From: Geosiphon pyriformis
Lineage: Eukaryota; Glomeromycota; Glomeromycetes; Archaeosporales; Geosiphonaceae
Direction: 5' to 3'
Length of the DNA: 64,000 bases
NCBI GenBank assembly: GCA_016748015.1
Contig: JAAOMT010000659.1
Span: 186,001-250,000, forward strand
Position 1 is the first letter of the stretch. Every line of letters starts with the position of its first letter. A model generated the notes under the pieces. The model saw nothing but the letters and a program-made list of their open reading frames with translations. It did not search any database and was not told the origin of the DNA. Positions 24,167-38,612 of the stretch are shown here, one piece after another. A program made the position numbers and the translations under genes.

Positions 24167-27100
24167 TCAATCTTTGCCTTCGAATTGTCTTTGATACATG
24201 TCCGCAATCTATTTAACCAGGAAGATAATTATAATGAGCGATTAAGAAATATTGAATTCAGTATTTGCAAAGCTTACCTGTTCATGTGTAGTAGCAGTTT
24301 CTGGATTTTTATCATCTCTAATCCGGATAAATCGAGGAAATCGTAAGGAAATGCCTTTCGATGAGTCGCACTTGTACAACAAACAAAATTAAAAACGAAT
24401 GACGATTTAAATTACAATTCAACAACCTACATACCACTCCAACAGCGGCTTTATATATGGGAGATATGCTAAGGTCAGCTGAACGAATTTCCCAAACCTG
24501 ACAAGGCTCAAACCACACGTCTGGTTTAGTTGCTTTGTCGTAATTATAATATTTTTTCGGGTCATTGATTTCGTGTTCTTTCAAGAATTTGTAATGTTCC
24601 TCCAGCATAGCGTCCGAGAAGCCAGTTCCAATTTTGCATATGGTTTGATACTCCTCATGATCTGGGTCATAGCAGGCCAGGAGAAACCCACCATATACAT
24701 TGGTACGTTTCCCACGTCCAAGGTAAGCTCCAATAACAACAAGGTCCAATGAATCCCCGACCCCTGACAAATAATCTTTCTTGAGCTTAATGGTGTTTGT
24801 TAAAATAGTTAAGTTTGTGAATTTATTTGTATAATATGCCTTAAAAAAGTAACAAACCTTCAACCAATTTCTAGATCTCTTCGAAGGTTCATACGTCGAC
24901 TCGGCGCCTTCGCTTATCTTTACCATCAAGCCTTCGCAACTACGCTTTACACTTTCATCCAAAAATGTTTGAATTTCTTCAATGTTTGAAGCTTCCATGT
25001 AATGTGCAAAGGCGAATTCACCTTCAACTGTATTAAATGCTTGATATAAATGTTGACGTCTTTCCGAGAGTGGTTTCGACAGGTATGACTTTGAAGAAAT
25101 TGGAGAAAATTATTAAAATCGATTAAATAATTGAGCTTATTTATATTGAAAGATTCCTTACCTCCCCATTTAGATAGAGTAAATCAAAAGCAAACACACA
25201 AACGGTAACCTTAATATCTTCCTCTTTCACGTCCTTTCGTTTCCTAGTACTCAAAACTTGAAAAGGTCGAAGGGATTGACTTTCACAATCCCAAGCTACA
25301 ACCTCACAATCCAGAACAAAGGATCTGGTAGCCGGTTTAATAAACTGAAAGCGAGAAATCAAAGTCTTTAGCAAGAAATCACATTCTTTAATTCAATGAA
25401 GACACTAACCTTGTTAAGTTTTTCAAGGATATCTGGATATTTTTGACAATTATCTTCCATATTTCGACTATAAATTTTTGATGTACCGTCTTCAAGCCTA
25501 TGAATCTGCAATTAACAAAAAACTGTATCAATAGAAATATAGACATATAAAGAAAAATTCAATGAAAAATCGTTGACAAATACCTGTCCTCGTTCACCGT
25601 CATACTTGAATTCACAAATAAATTTGTGCCCCTCAAGTCGATCGAGAACTTCGGTAATACTTTTGGTCGGATGTGCCAACATCGGCTTAATGGGTATTCC
25701 TTGATCCATAGAAAGTTGATTGAGAACACTTTTTCTTGAATCAATATTAGAAATCATACTATCAACGATCGACATAAATGAAATACCAGGTGTGAATTTG
25801 CAATGATCCCTTAATCGTTTAATTCCATACTTCAACAAATTGGGAATAACAATATCATAAGATGGTACCTCACTAGAACGAGGAGAAATATTAAATCAAA
25901 ATATGCGAACAGCTACACAATATCTCCTGATGCTGAATATTCTGGCCTCACCTGAATATGGCTTTGATAATGTTTGGGGCTTCAGCGAGTTCAGTTGCCT
26001 TGTTTGCCTTTGATAACTTTTCGTATTCTGATAAAACAGGATAAAATCCTTAGCCAATCGTCTTTGTTCATGTGAATAACATTCAGCCTTATCTTTTGTA
26101 TTTACCAGGACTAGTTAACACAGCAGCTTGGGCAAGGCTAACCAGAACTGTTTGTTCGGCCAAACCAATACGCAGCTTTCCTTCTAGTGATCTAAAGAAT
26201 CGAGGAGTTGAGTTCTTATTCACAAATAAAAACCAATAAAGAAAATTCACCTAATCAAATATTTTGCCTCGTTTCCATCAGAACACGAAGAGAGAAGGCC
26301 TTTGATATCACCTAATTTTCGGTTTTGAGACTAGGAAAAGTATTAATAAGCATATTAATATTTGATCTACACAATTTATAGGCTTTACCAGATAGACATC
26401 CTTACATCTTGGCCACTAGTTGCAGCGATCGCCTTCATTTTTTTGAATACAGAAGGCACCGTTAGTGGCTTCGGAGCAAAGAGAGTTGCTTGTGACTTCT
26501 TACTATGCTAAAAAAATAGTTAAAGAGCTGATGGGCAATCAGAGATTGTAAAAAACAAAACTCCAATAATCCCATTTGTTACCTTAGCAACTTCTCCAAT
26601 ATCGCCCAACTTGGCCAAATCATTTTTGATTGAAGAATTATTTCGACCGGTAGCTTCAGCGATTGCTTTTACTAAAGTTGTCTCTCCTATGCCCAATTCC
26701 AAACTCTCATATTCGGGGCAAATCTAGACTCAAATTTTTAGTGACGAGCGAGATTTTGAAATGGGGATAAATTATTATTTAAACCAAAAGTTACCCGATT
26801 TATACATAAGTATAAACTTTGCAACAAATTATCTGGAGTTTTTTCAATGACGCGCGACAAAAAGGTGGTCAGATATTCTTGAATTGATAAACGTTTTGTA
26901 GTTGCTTCGATCTCTTCAAAAGTTTTACAAAGAGCCGCATAAGGAACGCTACAAGTCAATATTAGATATTGAAGATTTCTGATAAAATCTGTATTAAAAT
27001 GAGGCTAGAAGGGAAAATTTTAAAGCTTACGGATCACCATCCTTCCAATTTATTCCTAGAGCAGTTTTCGGAATACCTCCTTCAGCACTGTAAAAATTAA

Positions 27101-27517
27101 GATTAAATCAATTTCAGAGTTGTAGCATCAGTTTATTAACTTCTAAAAAAGCGATACTGACAGCTTATTAGCAATCTCTTCGATCGCATTTTCTTCATAT
27201 GCTTCAGCAGCTTTCTCTTCTTGAGCAACCTCAGCTTCCACGTTTTCTTGTTCCTCCCCCTTCCCCTTTGTTTCTTTTGGGGTTGAAGTTGTTTCAAGTT
27301 TTGCCTCATTCTTTCTAGAAGTTCGATTGAGTCTAGCTTTCAATCCACTTTTTTTTTCTTGCGCCTTTTCTTTACTTTTATTAGTAACTTCAAGTTTTGG
27401 TTTTTTCACCGTTCTAGGTTCAACTTTGTCCTCTAGCTTCTTATCCCTCTCGTCCTCACTGTTCTCTTCACGTTTTGCTCTTTTAAGCGGTCTCGTTCTG
27501 ATCACGAACTTATCCAT
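24167..27517 (-). CDS. CDC9: ATP-dependent DNA ligase I
   Basis: Sixteen exons: 27517-27162, 27087-27031, 26948-26795, 26723-26583, 26507-26406, 26330-26251, 26191-26106, 26027-25952, 25872-25787, 25699-25584, 25505-25410, 25344-25162, 25088-24858, 24785-24435, 24370-24278 and 24208-24167. Together they are 2250 nt, 749 aa, in frame. The enzyme seals Okazaki-fragment nicks in the nucleus. The first 115 or so residues are Lys/Glu-rich and disordered, with an NLS-like [12 protein letters not shown]-binding domain follows ([20 protein letters not shown]). The adenylation domain holds [10 protein letters not shown], with the AMP-accepting Lys near residue 411, and [10 protein letters not shown] just before it. 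The OB fold holds LKKDYL and [13 protein letters not shown]. No PIP box is obvious at the N-terminus. Two introns (25700-25786 and 24786-24857) are multiples of three without stops. Confidence 0.96.
24786..24857 (-). other. 72-bp stop-free in-frame intron of DNA ligase I
   Basis: GTTTGT...ATTAAG. Removal restores RNWLKLKKDYL. Retention would insert 24 residues without a stop at the start of the OB fold. Confidence 0.85.
25700..25786 (-). other. 87-bp stop-free in-frame intron of DNA ligase I
   Basis: GTATTT...ATCAAG. Removal restores [14 protein letters not shown]. Retention would insert 29 residues just upstream of the adenylation site without breaking the frame. Confidence 0.85.
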
Positions 27518-27570
27518 GGTTATTTAGTAAGATTAAAGGAACGTTCCTCGTGTTATATTTTGACAAAAGT

Positions 27571-27631
27571 CGCGTATGTTCATAGGCTAAATTTTAAAAG
27601 CTGGCTCGTGATATCGTGATACGTTTCGCGC
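27571..27631 (-). promoter_or_regulatory. CGCG-core (E2F/MBF-like) sites upstream of DNA ligase I
   Basis: TTTCGCGC at 27624-27631 fits the E2F consensus, and a second CGCG core lies at 27571-27574, 54-115 bp upstream of the start codon. CG dinucleotides are rare in the surrounding AT-rich DNA. S-phase genes of fungi and animals are commonly driven by MBF or E2F through such cores. The regulatory role is inference. Confidence 0.45.
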
Positions 27632-27953
27632 ACGCTTAATCGAACACTGACAATCAAAACTGATTACCATTTAATAATCGGATTCAACATTAAACCCCTT
27701 AGACTATAAACAATAAATATGGATGTAAAAAAAATTTATATTCAAAAAACCTTAAGAAAACTATCCTCTGATTTCGCTATGCAAATCAAATTTCTATTTC
27801 TCTAACCAAGCTAGAAAAGGTTTTGTATTTTTAGTGTTTCCAATTTCCTATATTAATATTATTTCACCCATCATTCTTGGGCGTCAAGCGTAAGTGAACT
27901 GTGATTCAATTCAATAAAAATCAAAGACATAGTCGAATCTACTGACTAAACAG

Positions 27954-28763
27954 TCAATTTGAATCTGTGAACCATTTCTTAAACGCGTACCTAGAATAAA
28001 AAGTTAAATTATATCGTGTACCAAACGAGTTCTTTGATCAAATCCACAACAAATAAATTTTTGTCTTCCGTACTCACCATTGAGCACCATAAAGAATCGA
28101 TAAGCCAATCGCACCAATTCCCAGATTGCTCTTATCAACACCTGGTCGTTTTGACAAGATATAAGCAACAAAAAGACCGGCAAGCGCAAGATCGAGTGTA
28201 GCATTTAAAATGATTGCCCCCTTCGAAGATCCTTTATGACCTTCACCATGATCATCGCGCGATTTCAATTCCTTAAATTCCTTTAGTATCTCATCAACAG
28301 CTTTCTTATTGGTCTCGGGTTCCTTTATGGTGTCTGGTATTAATGTTTGTCTTACTTTAGACTTTTTGATCTCTCCCAAAGGTTTCAACGAATCTCTATA
28401 GTTTTCGAAATTGGCACTTTTACCTCTTGTTCCTGGATCAACACTGCCACCAACCCTAGTAACCCTTTGCCTTTCTTTTGATTCACTCGAACCTTTTTTT
28501 TCCTCTCCACCTAGCGTTACCATAACTTCGGATGAGTTCAGACTTCGTGACGTTGGTAGGCCTCCAGGAAGGGAACTTTCTGAAGAACTGAGACTTGAAG
28601 GGTTATATCCATGATTTTGAGTCATGTTGGCTTCAAGATTTTCGATACCGTCTTCGCCGTCGTCGGATAACGTTCCTAGTGCGGCTTTCATGCTAGGGTT
28701 GTCGCTATTTAACAACGTGCTAGGGGCCTGCGGAATATTACTAACCACAAACTGTGTTGCCAT
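27954..28763 (-). CDS. Unrecognised protein with C-terminal membrane segments
   Basis: Two exons, 28763-28078 and 27990-27954, give 240 aa. The splice (CAATG|GTGAGT...TTCTAG|G) joins ILYGAQ to WYAFKKWFTDSN and a stop. Residues 1 to about 170 are polar, Ser/Gly/Glu-rich and probably disordered, with a charged stretch (KKAVDEILKEFKELKSR). Two hydrophobic stretches follow near the C-terminus (ILNATLDLALAGLFVAYIL and IGAIGLSILYGAQ), separated by SKRPGVDKSN. This suggests a hairpin-anchored protein facing the cytosol with a long N-terminal tail. No signal peptide. I do not recognise the family. It shares an upstream region with the CSN9-like gene. Confidence 0.8.
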
Positions 28764-29118
28764 TTTTAAAAAGATTCAAGCCCAAGTTTCGCTTAAACTC
28801 CGATATTTTGTAAATTTTTACATCATTGATCTCATATTATGCACCAATCTTAGCTAGTTTAAGACTTACTGTGGATTTTGTAAAAAAGAATTGGGATGAG
28901 TCACCCTCAAATCTCTGTTTCCAGATTCCTAATTCCTGGGACGGTTTTCATATTTACTAGTCCCAGTAACCTGATGATATGATATCTGCCGATCTCAAAG
29001 ACTCTTATCCGTTTAATCTTCTCGAACTTGCCTTTCAACACATCTCAAACCTTTCGTAGTCTTTTTGGTCACAATAGGTAAAAAAGGAAAACTTCACCTC
29101 CAGAGTCAGAAACGCAAG
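28764..29118. promoter_or_regulatory. Shared divergent promoter region
   Basis: 355 bp separate the start codons of the membrane-protein gene (minus) and the CSN9-like gene (plus). Both promoters must lie here. I see no recognisable element to assign to either gene. Confidence 0.5.
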
Positions 29119-29624
29119 ATGTCGCAAATTCCCGAGGGGGACGGTAGCGGTTAGTACTCCATTCTAAAACTCATTTGAAAATTTTGACTAAAATATTTGT
29201 GTTGACCCAATTTTTAAAATATGTAATTTTTCCTCGTTTCATATTTTTTACACAGACGAATACTATGAACCAATGACTGTAGATGAATATGATGAGTCAC
29301 CATCTGGTGGTAGTGGCTCTTTCCACCAACCTATGTTATTCCGAGAAAGTGGTAGTGGTCACCCTGGCGGTAGCGGCGCTGCTATCGGCATGGGTATCGC
29401 TTTCCCAGGTGACGAGAGTTACTTTGCCGCTCACGCTGCCCATCACAAGGCCGGTCATAAACATAGTCAAGGAGGTGATAAGGTTGTCGACCAGGAATTT
29501 TTTAATGGTACGCGTTTTCATTATATTGAAATGTTGACTAATTATCAATTTGGTTATATGTGTTCAATTTTTCCCAATTGATCCAGATTTTCCTGATGAT
29601 TTTGATGATGATGATCTTAAATAA
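29119..29624 (+). CDS. COP9 signalosome subunit 9 (CSNAP)-like small acidic protein
   Basis: Three exons, 29119-29149, 29256-29507 and 29587-29624, with GT-AG introns give 106 aa. The middle is Gly/Ser/His-rich (GGSGSFHQPMLFRE, AAHAAHHKAGHKHS). The C-terminus reads DQEFFNDFPDDFDDDDLK. It closely resembles the FFNDF-plus-acidic tail of animal CSNAP/COPS9, the smallest COP9 signalosome subunit, which binds the complex through its Phe/Asp-rich end. The family protein is about 57 aa in animals, so this one is longer through the central insertion. The COP9 signalosome removes NEDD8 from cullins. The assignment rests on the tail and small size only; another acidic adaptor is possible. Confidence 0.65.
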
Positions 29625-29928
29625 ATTATAAGCCACGAACGGGATTTCCTGTTTAGGCATTTATTCGCTAAACTCATCCCGCTCTAGTAAACCTCTGAGC
29701 TTTCTTGATAATCACTCTTTAAAATAGTTTAGATTGGGGTAATATAAATTTTTAATTTTCATGTAATTTAGATGTGTCCAGGGTATTTTGATCATTTTTA
29801 TTTGACAGTATGAAGCAACAAAAAAACCGTCTAACCGTGATAGTCCATCTTAAACGTCCTTTTAAATGATAATTCCTCGAATACAATATATATTGGTAAT
29901 TGGTGATTATGTACGTGTTCCCTAATTT
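29625..29928. other. Convergent intergenic region
   Basis: 304 bp between the ends of the CSN9-like gene and MCM7. It must hold both 3' ends. No distinct terminator structure was seen. Confidence 0.5.
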
Positions 29929-32753
<2,825 letters not shown>

Positions 32754-32809
32754 TTGTCCCTTTGAATAAAGAAAAAGTCCAAAAGCAATTATTTCAATAT
32801 CTTCTTTAT

Positions 32810-32829
32810 TTTTCGCGTCACAACGCGAC
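32810..32829 (-). promoter_or_regulatory. Paired CGCG cores upstream of MCM7
   Basis: tttcgcgtcacaacgcgaca holds two inverted CGCG cores 58-75 bp upstream of the start codon. They resemble MCB/E2F-type G1/S elements, parallel to the sites upstream of DNA ligase I. The role is inferred. Confidence 0.45.
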
Positions 32830-33471
32830 ATTAGTAGATTGTCCTAATATATGCTCCGGTCATGTGATTTGGTGTGTACTGAAACTTTATTACAATAGGA
32901 AATTTTTGCTTAATACATAAAGCAAATCATTATTTTATTTTATTATAATCTGATTTTTCTATGATATATTTCTTGTACTTTTTTATTTATTGCTAATTTT
33001 TTTATAATATAGTCTGTAATATATAAGTTAAATTAATATTAACATATTGTTATTTAAAGAATTTTTTTCTTATTAGTAAGTTTTTAAAAATAAATTGTAA
33101 AAAAAATTAGCTTTTATCTGTTTTTTATCTGTTTTTTATTATAAAATATTTTGTTATTGATTAATATAAAATTAATTTTGTTTTTAATAACTTGTATTTA
33201 CAATTGTTTATTAAAAATAATAATAATAATTAGTTGTAATATTAAGTATTATTTATATTTTAATATATTTAAAATAATTAAATAAATGTAAATAAATACT
33301 AAACAAATAATTTATAAATTTGTAAAATTTTTAAACTATTATTTTTAAAATTTATTAATTACAAAAATCAAATTTCAAACTTAAAAATAAAATAATAAAT
33401 ATAATATACAAGATATTTAATAATAATATTAAAAATTATTTGTAAAAAATAAATAATTTATTATTAATTTA

Positions 33472-33553
<82 letters not shown>

Positions 33554-33597
33554 AAATTTAATTATTTAATATAATATAACTATTAAAAAAACACATA
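32830..33597. other. AT-rich boundary stretch with (TTA)n run
   Basis: Separates the core genes from the transposon zone. Contains a TTA microsatellite at about 33473-33552 and no coding signal. Confidence 0.5.
33473..33552. repeat. (TTA)n microsatellite
   Basis: About 26 consecutive TTA units, directly before the first LINE remnant. Confidence 0.95.
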
Positions 33598-34635
33598 GTA
33601 AACTTTATTAGAATAAGAAGTTTGACATATTTTGGTTTAAAATTAAAGGCTATTTGAGAGTTCCAGACAATAAACATATTAATAAACTGGCTTGCTTGAC
33701 TTTACATTCAAATTTTGTAATTTCTATTTTAGTCAAGAAAAGTTATATTAAGGCTGATAAAGTAGTGATATTAAGAAATGTTTAGCATTTTACTTGTAAT
33801 GTTTTTAGAACTATCTATTAAGCTCATTAAAAAATTGGATCTGGGTCCAATATAATTAATACTAATATAATTGATGATGTGAATTGGAATTGAACTTTAT
33901 TGGTTTAATATTTTGACTCATATATAACATCCAGTTTTATAAGTAAACTTATTGTTAATCTGTATTTATATTTTATGAAGATTTTATATTATTATTTATC
34001 AGTTATTATAAAAAAATACTTGTATAATAAAACTTATTCTAATGTGTTGTGTCTTTATTATAGAAAAATGAAACTTCTTAATTACTTATTTATATGTATA
34101 ATAAATTCTGTTGCTTATAATATATTGCTTGATTCACTTATGGTCCAGTGGATTTCTATGTTAAAAGTGTGTCTGTTATTATCTCATATTATGCAGATGC
34201 TTTCTATTTATGCCTTTAATCTTGAGATATATATAGCTTTGTGCAAGAGTTTTGTCTTTAAAAATTGGGTTTTAAAGACTTTATGCATTTTTGGCTGTGC
34301 TAAAGTTGCTAGCATAAAAATTATTGAATTGGTAAGAGATTTGAAAAAAACTTATTGTAAAAAATGTAAATAGTCAAAGTTAAGTACAGAGTGTTTATAG
34401 AATTTAAAAGTTTAATTATGTGTAATAGTTTAATGTAGTTAGAGATTTATGAGTTTTTTTTATTGCTTTCTGATGGGTTTGTTAAGTTACTTGGTATTAT
34501 TAAGACACAAAGTATTGGTTTTGGTTTTTGTAAACTTTGCAGTTTTTTTCTTGGTATTAATAGTGTGATATCTGTTAATATAGTTCTATAGTATTGCTTT
34601 AATTAGCCCAAGTGACTGGTCATGTGTAAAAAATA
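33598..34635 (+). mobile_element. Degenerate LINE copy (3' part of ORF2)
   Basis: The plus strand starts in the end of an RNase H domain (FWFKIKGYLRVP near 33635) and runs through the C-terminal part of a LINE ORF2. This includes the open stretch at 33975-34373 (IYAFNLEIYIALCKSFVFKN). It ends with GFGFCKLCSFFLGI near 34540 and a 3' untranslated part. The end is the same protein segment as the LINE insertion at 4976-5306, but with many C-to-T and G-to-A changes and in-frame stops. It is 5'-truncated. The 132-codon open stretch is a remnant, not a gene. Confidence 0.7.
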
Positions 34636-34825
34636 CATATGTGTAAAGTCAAAAAACAAAAAAGTTTGTGTGATTATCATATTGACACTAAGTTTATTGT
34701 TAAAACTAGTAGATTAGAAAACCAAGGTAATTTGTTTTTATACTTGGCAGCCAGTGTCTTTGTTAATAACACAATTTGAATAAAAAGTAATCAAATTACT
34801 ACTTAGTATATTTTAGATATAGTAA
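34636..34825 (+). mobile_element. Shattered LINE, piece 1: reverse transcriptase palm
   Basis: Reads KVKKQKSLCDYHIDTKFIV, then LYLAASVFVNNTIW. The last is the FVDD palm motif with both Asp codons changed to Asn, so the polymerase is dead. It stops at the LTR that begins at 34826 and resumes at 55553. Confidence 0.7.
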
Positions 34826-35442
34826 TATTACAGATGATTATTTGAAGTATTAGAACAAATAACAAACCCATAACTTAGTGCTTAATAGCTAGTAATATTG
34901 GTAATTTCTGAAGATTTTGAAGTCTAAAAGTTTTGGGTTGAGTTTTTTGTATAATAAACAAAAATTCAATTGATGGTTTTTTCTGTGAATTTTTTTTTAA
35001 TATGATGGCCAGTTTATTTTAACAGTCATGTTTTTTTAATAAGCTATTCTTAAATTTTTATTCTTATTTTTGGGTTTTTTACCAAATTATCTTTGATATT
35101 GAATACTTAGCACTTAATTCTTTTTTAATTAATTAGTAAACAACAAAGAAATGAAACAAAAAAAAATAAAAAATTAGTATCTCATTAATAGTTATAATCA
35201 AAAACTATTATTTCAGTATGGTTAAATATTGAATTCTATTAATATAGAGTGTAGAATTGATTAATATTTCTTAATCAAATAATAATAATATGAATTTAAA
35301 TAATAATTAATATTTTATTAATATGTAATTTGATTGTATTTTAAGTTGTAAAAAACTATTTTTTAAAGAAAAAAGTATTAAATAATTAATGAATTTTAAC
35401 TAATTTGTTTCAATTAATTCTGTTTTTTTGTTTCTAATACTC

Positions 35443-35446
35443 TTAC
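35443..35446. repeat. Target duplication TTAC of element A (left)
   Basis: ttac, repeated at 55267-55270 on the other side of element A. Confidence 0.75.
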
Positions 35447-36415
35447 TATTACTAAAGGTTTTTAGTCTCTTTTTTTGAATGTTGTTAATGTCTGTTTGTT
35501 GTGAATTCACATTTTCTGGAAGTTAGTGAATCTCTAATAATTAAATTTATCTTCAAATTATTTTTTATAATTTGAATCACTGAACTTATAAGTGGAATGG
35601 CCAATTTCATAACAGTTACTTTGTATAATTATATTGTAATAAATATTAACTTTTTCTCAGAAATTGCTAAAGTGAAAGCTTATTAAAAAATATGCAATTA
35701 CTTTACTATGAAAGTCAACTTTTTTACAGGAATTTTGTTTATAGGCTACTCTAATAATTATAATAAAAAATAAAAAAAAATAAAAGAAATGTAAAAAAAA
35801 TAAAATTTTATCAAGTAAAACGTTTTTTATTCAAGCCTGGAATTATTAATAAATTATTGAAATTGGTAGCTAATTAATTTTAAAACATTAATTGGGTTTT
35901 AGGAATTATCAAATATAATAATCAAAAATTGAATTTTTAAATATTTATTTTTATTGATTTGTAAAGATATGTAAAGAATAATTGCTTCTAATTAAGATAT
36001 CTAAAGTAAAATACATTTTTTCAAAGAAAAAAGTTCTTCTTTATACAACTTGTTATAGTACTAGTCTTTGAATTTGCATTTTTTTCTTTGCTATTGTTTA
36101 ATCAACTAAAGATACATTTTGATGAACTACAAGTTATTTTTACAAACTATTAATTATTTTAGTAAACTATTAATTATTTCTACAAATTTCTATAAATTTT
36201 AGCAAATTTTTGAATGTTAAGTGGTTTAGAATATTGTATAATTTAATCATCTTAATTTCTATAGTACAAATTGGTTTATTAATTAAATAGTAATATTTGA
36301 TAATTTGATTAAATAATAAGTGATAATTAAAATGTTTAATAATATATGTTAATTAATAATAAGAATTATAAGAGTAATTTCATGTTAATTAATAGCTAAA
36401 ATTCTACTGGTAACA
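35447..36415 (-). repeat. 3' LTR of gypsy element A
   Basis: Plus-strand ends TATTACTAAAGG and CTACTGGTAACA; read on the minus strand it begins TGTTACCAG. Homologous over its length to 54311-55266 and to 59696-60647. Confidence 0.85.
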
Positions 36416-36542
36416 TAATCTTTTTCTTAAGTTTGAGCTCCATTAAAGTCTAAGTACCATCTGTAATATTGAGATAGTAATCCAAAATAATCGTGGTAAT
36501 TTGGTTTGAAAATTGTTGAAATTCTAGTTCTGTAAATTTGCC

Positions 36543-37102
36543 AATGTATTAAATCTTTATTGGTTGGAGTATTGGATTTTGTAAGACATTTTTGCAAATA
36601 TTGAATAAGTAATAGAGTTTAAGTGCTGTTTTAAGTTTATAGGGAGTATTTGTTGGTTCAGCTGCTGTTTTGAATTCATTGTGAATTTGTTTTTGTATAG
36701 TTTTAGAAATAAGATTTGTTATTACAAGTTCTAATTTTACTCATAAAATATTCTTTTAATATAAAAATATCTATAAATAAGAGTATGTTTATTGTTTTGC
36801 TTATTAAAAAATAACAGAAGTTTTTGTTAGGTTGTAATATTTGGTGAAATATCAATAGGATTGAATAAAAGATTTTCTTTTAAAGCTTGCTTTAAAAGTT
36901 TTGGTAATTGATTTTCAGAATAAATTTTTGTTTTTTTTTTATAGAAGTAATAATTTTGCAAATTAAATACTACTGGTATTATAGTTTTTTTTTGAATATA
37001 ATTAATTTGACTTCTATTAATTGTTATAGATAAATTTGGAAGTGTTTTCAAAGCTAACATTAATTTTTGGAATATTTATTAAATATTTTGGGAAATAATT
37101 AT
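36543..37102 (-). pseudogene. ORF3 of gypsy element A (degenerate)
   Basis: Matches ORF3 of element B in the stretch LALKTLPNLSITINRSQIN and LPKLLKQALKENLL. The start codon position reads ATA where B has ATG, and stops break the frame. Function unknown (see the B entry). Confidence 0.65.
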
Positions 37103-37109
37103 AATAAAA

Positions 37110-38612
37110 ATGACTAACTAAGAATAAAAATTTAGAAAAAAAAATTTGAAAAGAATAAGAAAATTGTTTTTGGATATAGGAGTTTTATATGTTTTTGAAT
37201 TTGGATATTTTTTGTGATTATTTATTGTTTGTGTATTTTAATGTTGAATTTTAAATAATTAAGTTTTGTTGTTGTTCTATTATAATTATTGGTTTTAAGT
37301 TTTGGGAAATATTTTCAGGATTAATTAAAGGGGAATGTGTACTAATTTGTGGAATTAATAGTTTAGAGTTTGTTCTAAAGTGATAATGTTTCAATCAATC
37401 TTTATATGCAACTTTTACTAAGACTTTGTCATCAAGTTTTAACTTGTATAATCTATTGTCTAAAACTTTATAGATATAGAATAATCTGTTTTATTTATGT
37501 TCAAATTTACCACTTTATTGTTTTTTAGTCTTAGTTTTGTGTAAAAAAACTTTGTTTCCAATTTTAAATTTGGTGGTTGGTCACAATTTATTGTTATGTT
37601 ATTCTTTTTGTTAAGCTTAAGAATATTCAATATAAGTGACTGCAATTTGTCATTTTTTTTCTAATATATTGAAAAGAGTATAAGCTTTTTATTAAAGTGT
37701 TTTTTGAAAGTTTTCTTCATTAATAAGTACCACTGAGTATGTTTCTATAGTAAAATTAATTGGTAATATTGCTATTTTTCCATAGGTTAAATCAAAAAGT
37801 ATGTGCTTTATGGTATTTTGTTTTAGTGTTTTATATACTAGTAATACTGATGAAATAAAAATATTCTATTCTTGTTCAAAGTTAGTTGAAACTTTGGCTA
37901 ATAATTTACAAAATGTTCTGTTAAACTATTTTACTAATTCATTTGTTTGTAGATGATATAGTAATGATAAAAGTTGTTTAATATTAAACTGTTTACTAAT
38001 TTTTTGTATCAAGTTGTTTACAAAAGATGTTTTTTAATTAGATAAGAGTTCAATTGGGCATCTATGTCTATAAATAGTGTTTTTATAAATGAAATTTGCT
38101 ATTGATTTTGTATTTGCTCTTTAGATGGCTCTGGTTTTTGGCCATTTGATAAGATAGTCTACAGTAATTACAATATAATGGTTTTTTTGAGTGGTAATAA
38201 ACAGTAGTTTAATTAAATCAATTCCTATTTTGTCAAAAAATTGTTCAACTTTAATTGAATTTAAAGGTTTAATGAGTCAAATTTCTTTTCTTCTTTGATA
38301 ACTATCACATGATTCTATATATTATCAAATGTCTTGATACATGTAAGACCAAAAATAATGTTTTAATGTTCTTTGTATTGTGGTGTTTTTTCCTAAATAT
38401 TATGATAAAAAGTTTGTATACATGTTGTATAAGATTGTTTTTTATTTTATTTTATTGGATTAATCAAAGTGAATTTGTTGAATTTTGGCAGTTTTGATAA
38501 TAAATTTTGTTGTAATACAGAAAGTATTGTTTGAATTAATGTTGTAATTAGTATTTTTTAGCTAAAGACCAATTTTCTGATATGTTGAGAGTCTCCAGAT
38601 AGTTTTTGATGT
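37110..38612 (-). pseudogene. Integrase region of gypsy element A (degenerate)
   Basis: Collinear with the integrase region of B (61350-62870). Pieces of the catalytic core and of the C-terminal GPY/F-like module can be followed in broken frames. It ends on the plus strand at the insertion point of element C (38612). Confidence 0.65.
38609..38612. repeat. Target duplication ATGT of element C (left)
   Basis: atgt, repeated at 48579-48582. Confidence 0.75.

Noticed and set aside
33975-34373. 132-codon open reading frame as a gene
   Set aside because: Its translation aligns with the C-terminal part of the LINE ORF2 whose end is at 4976-5306; it is a remnant.
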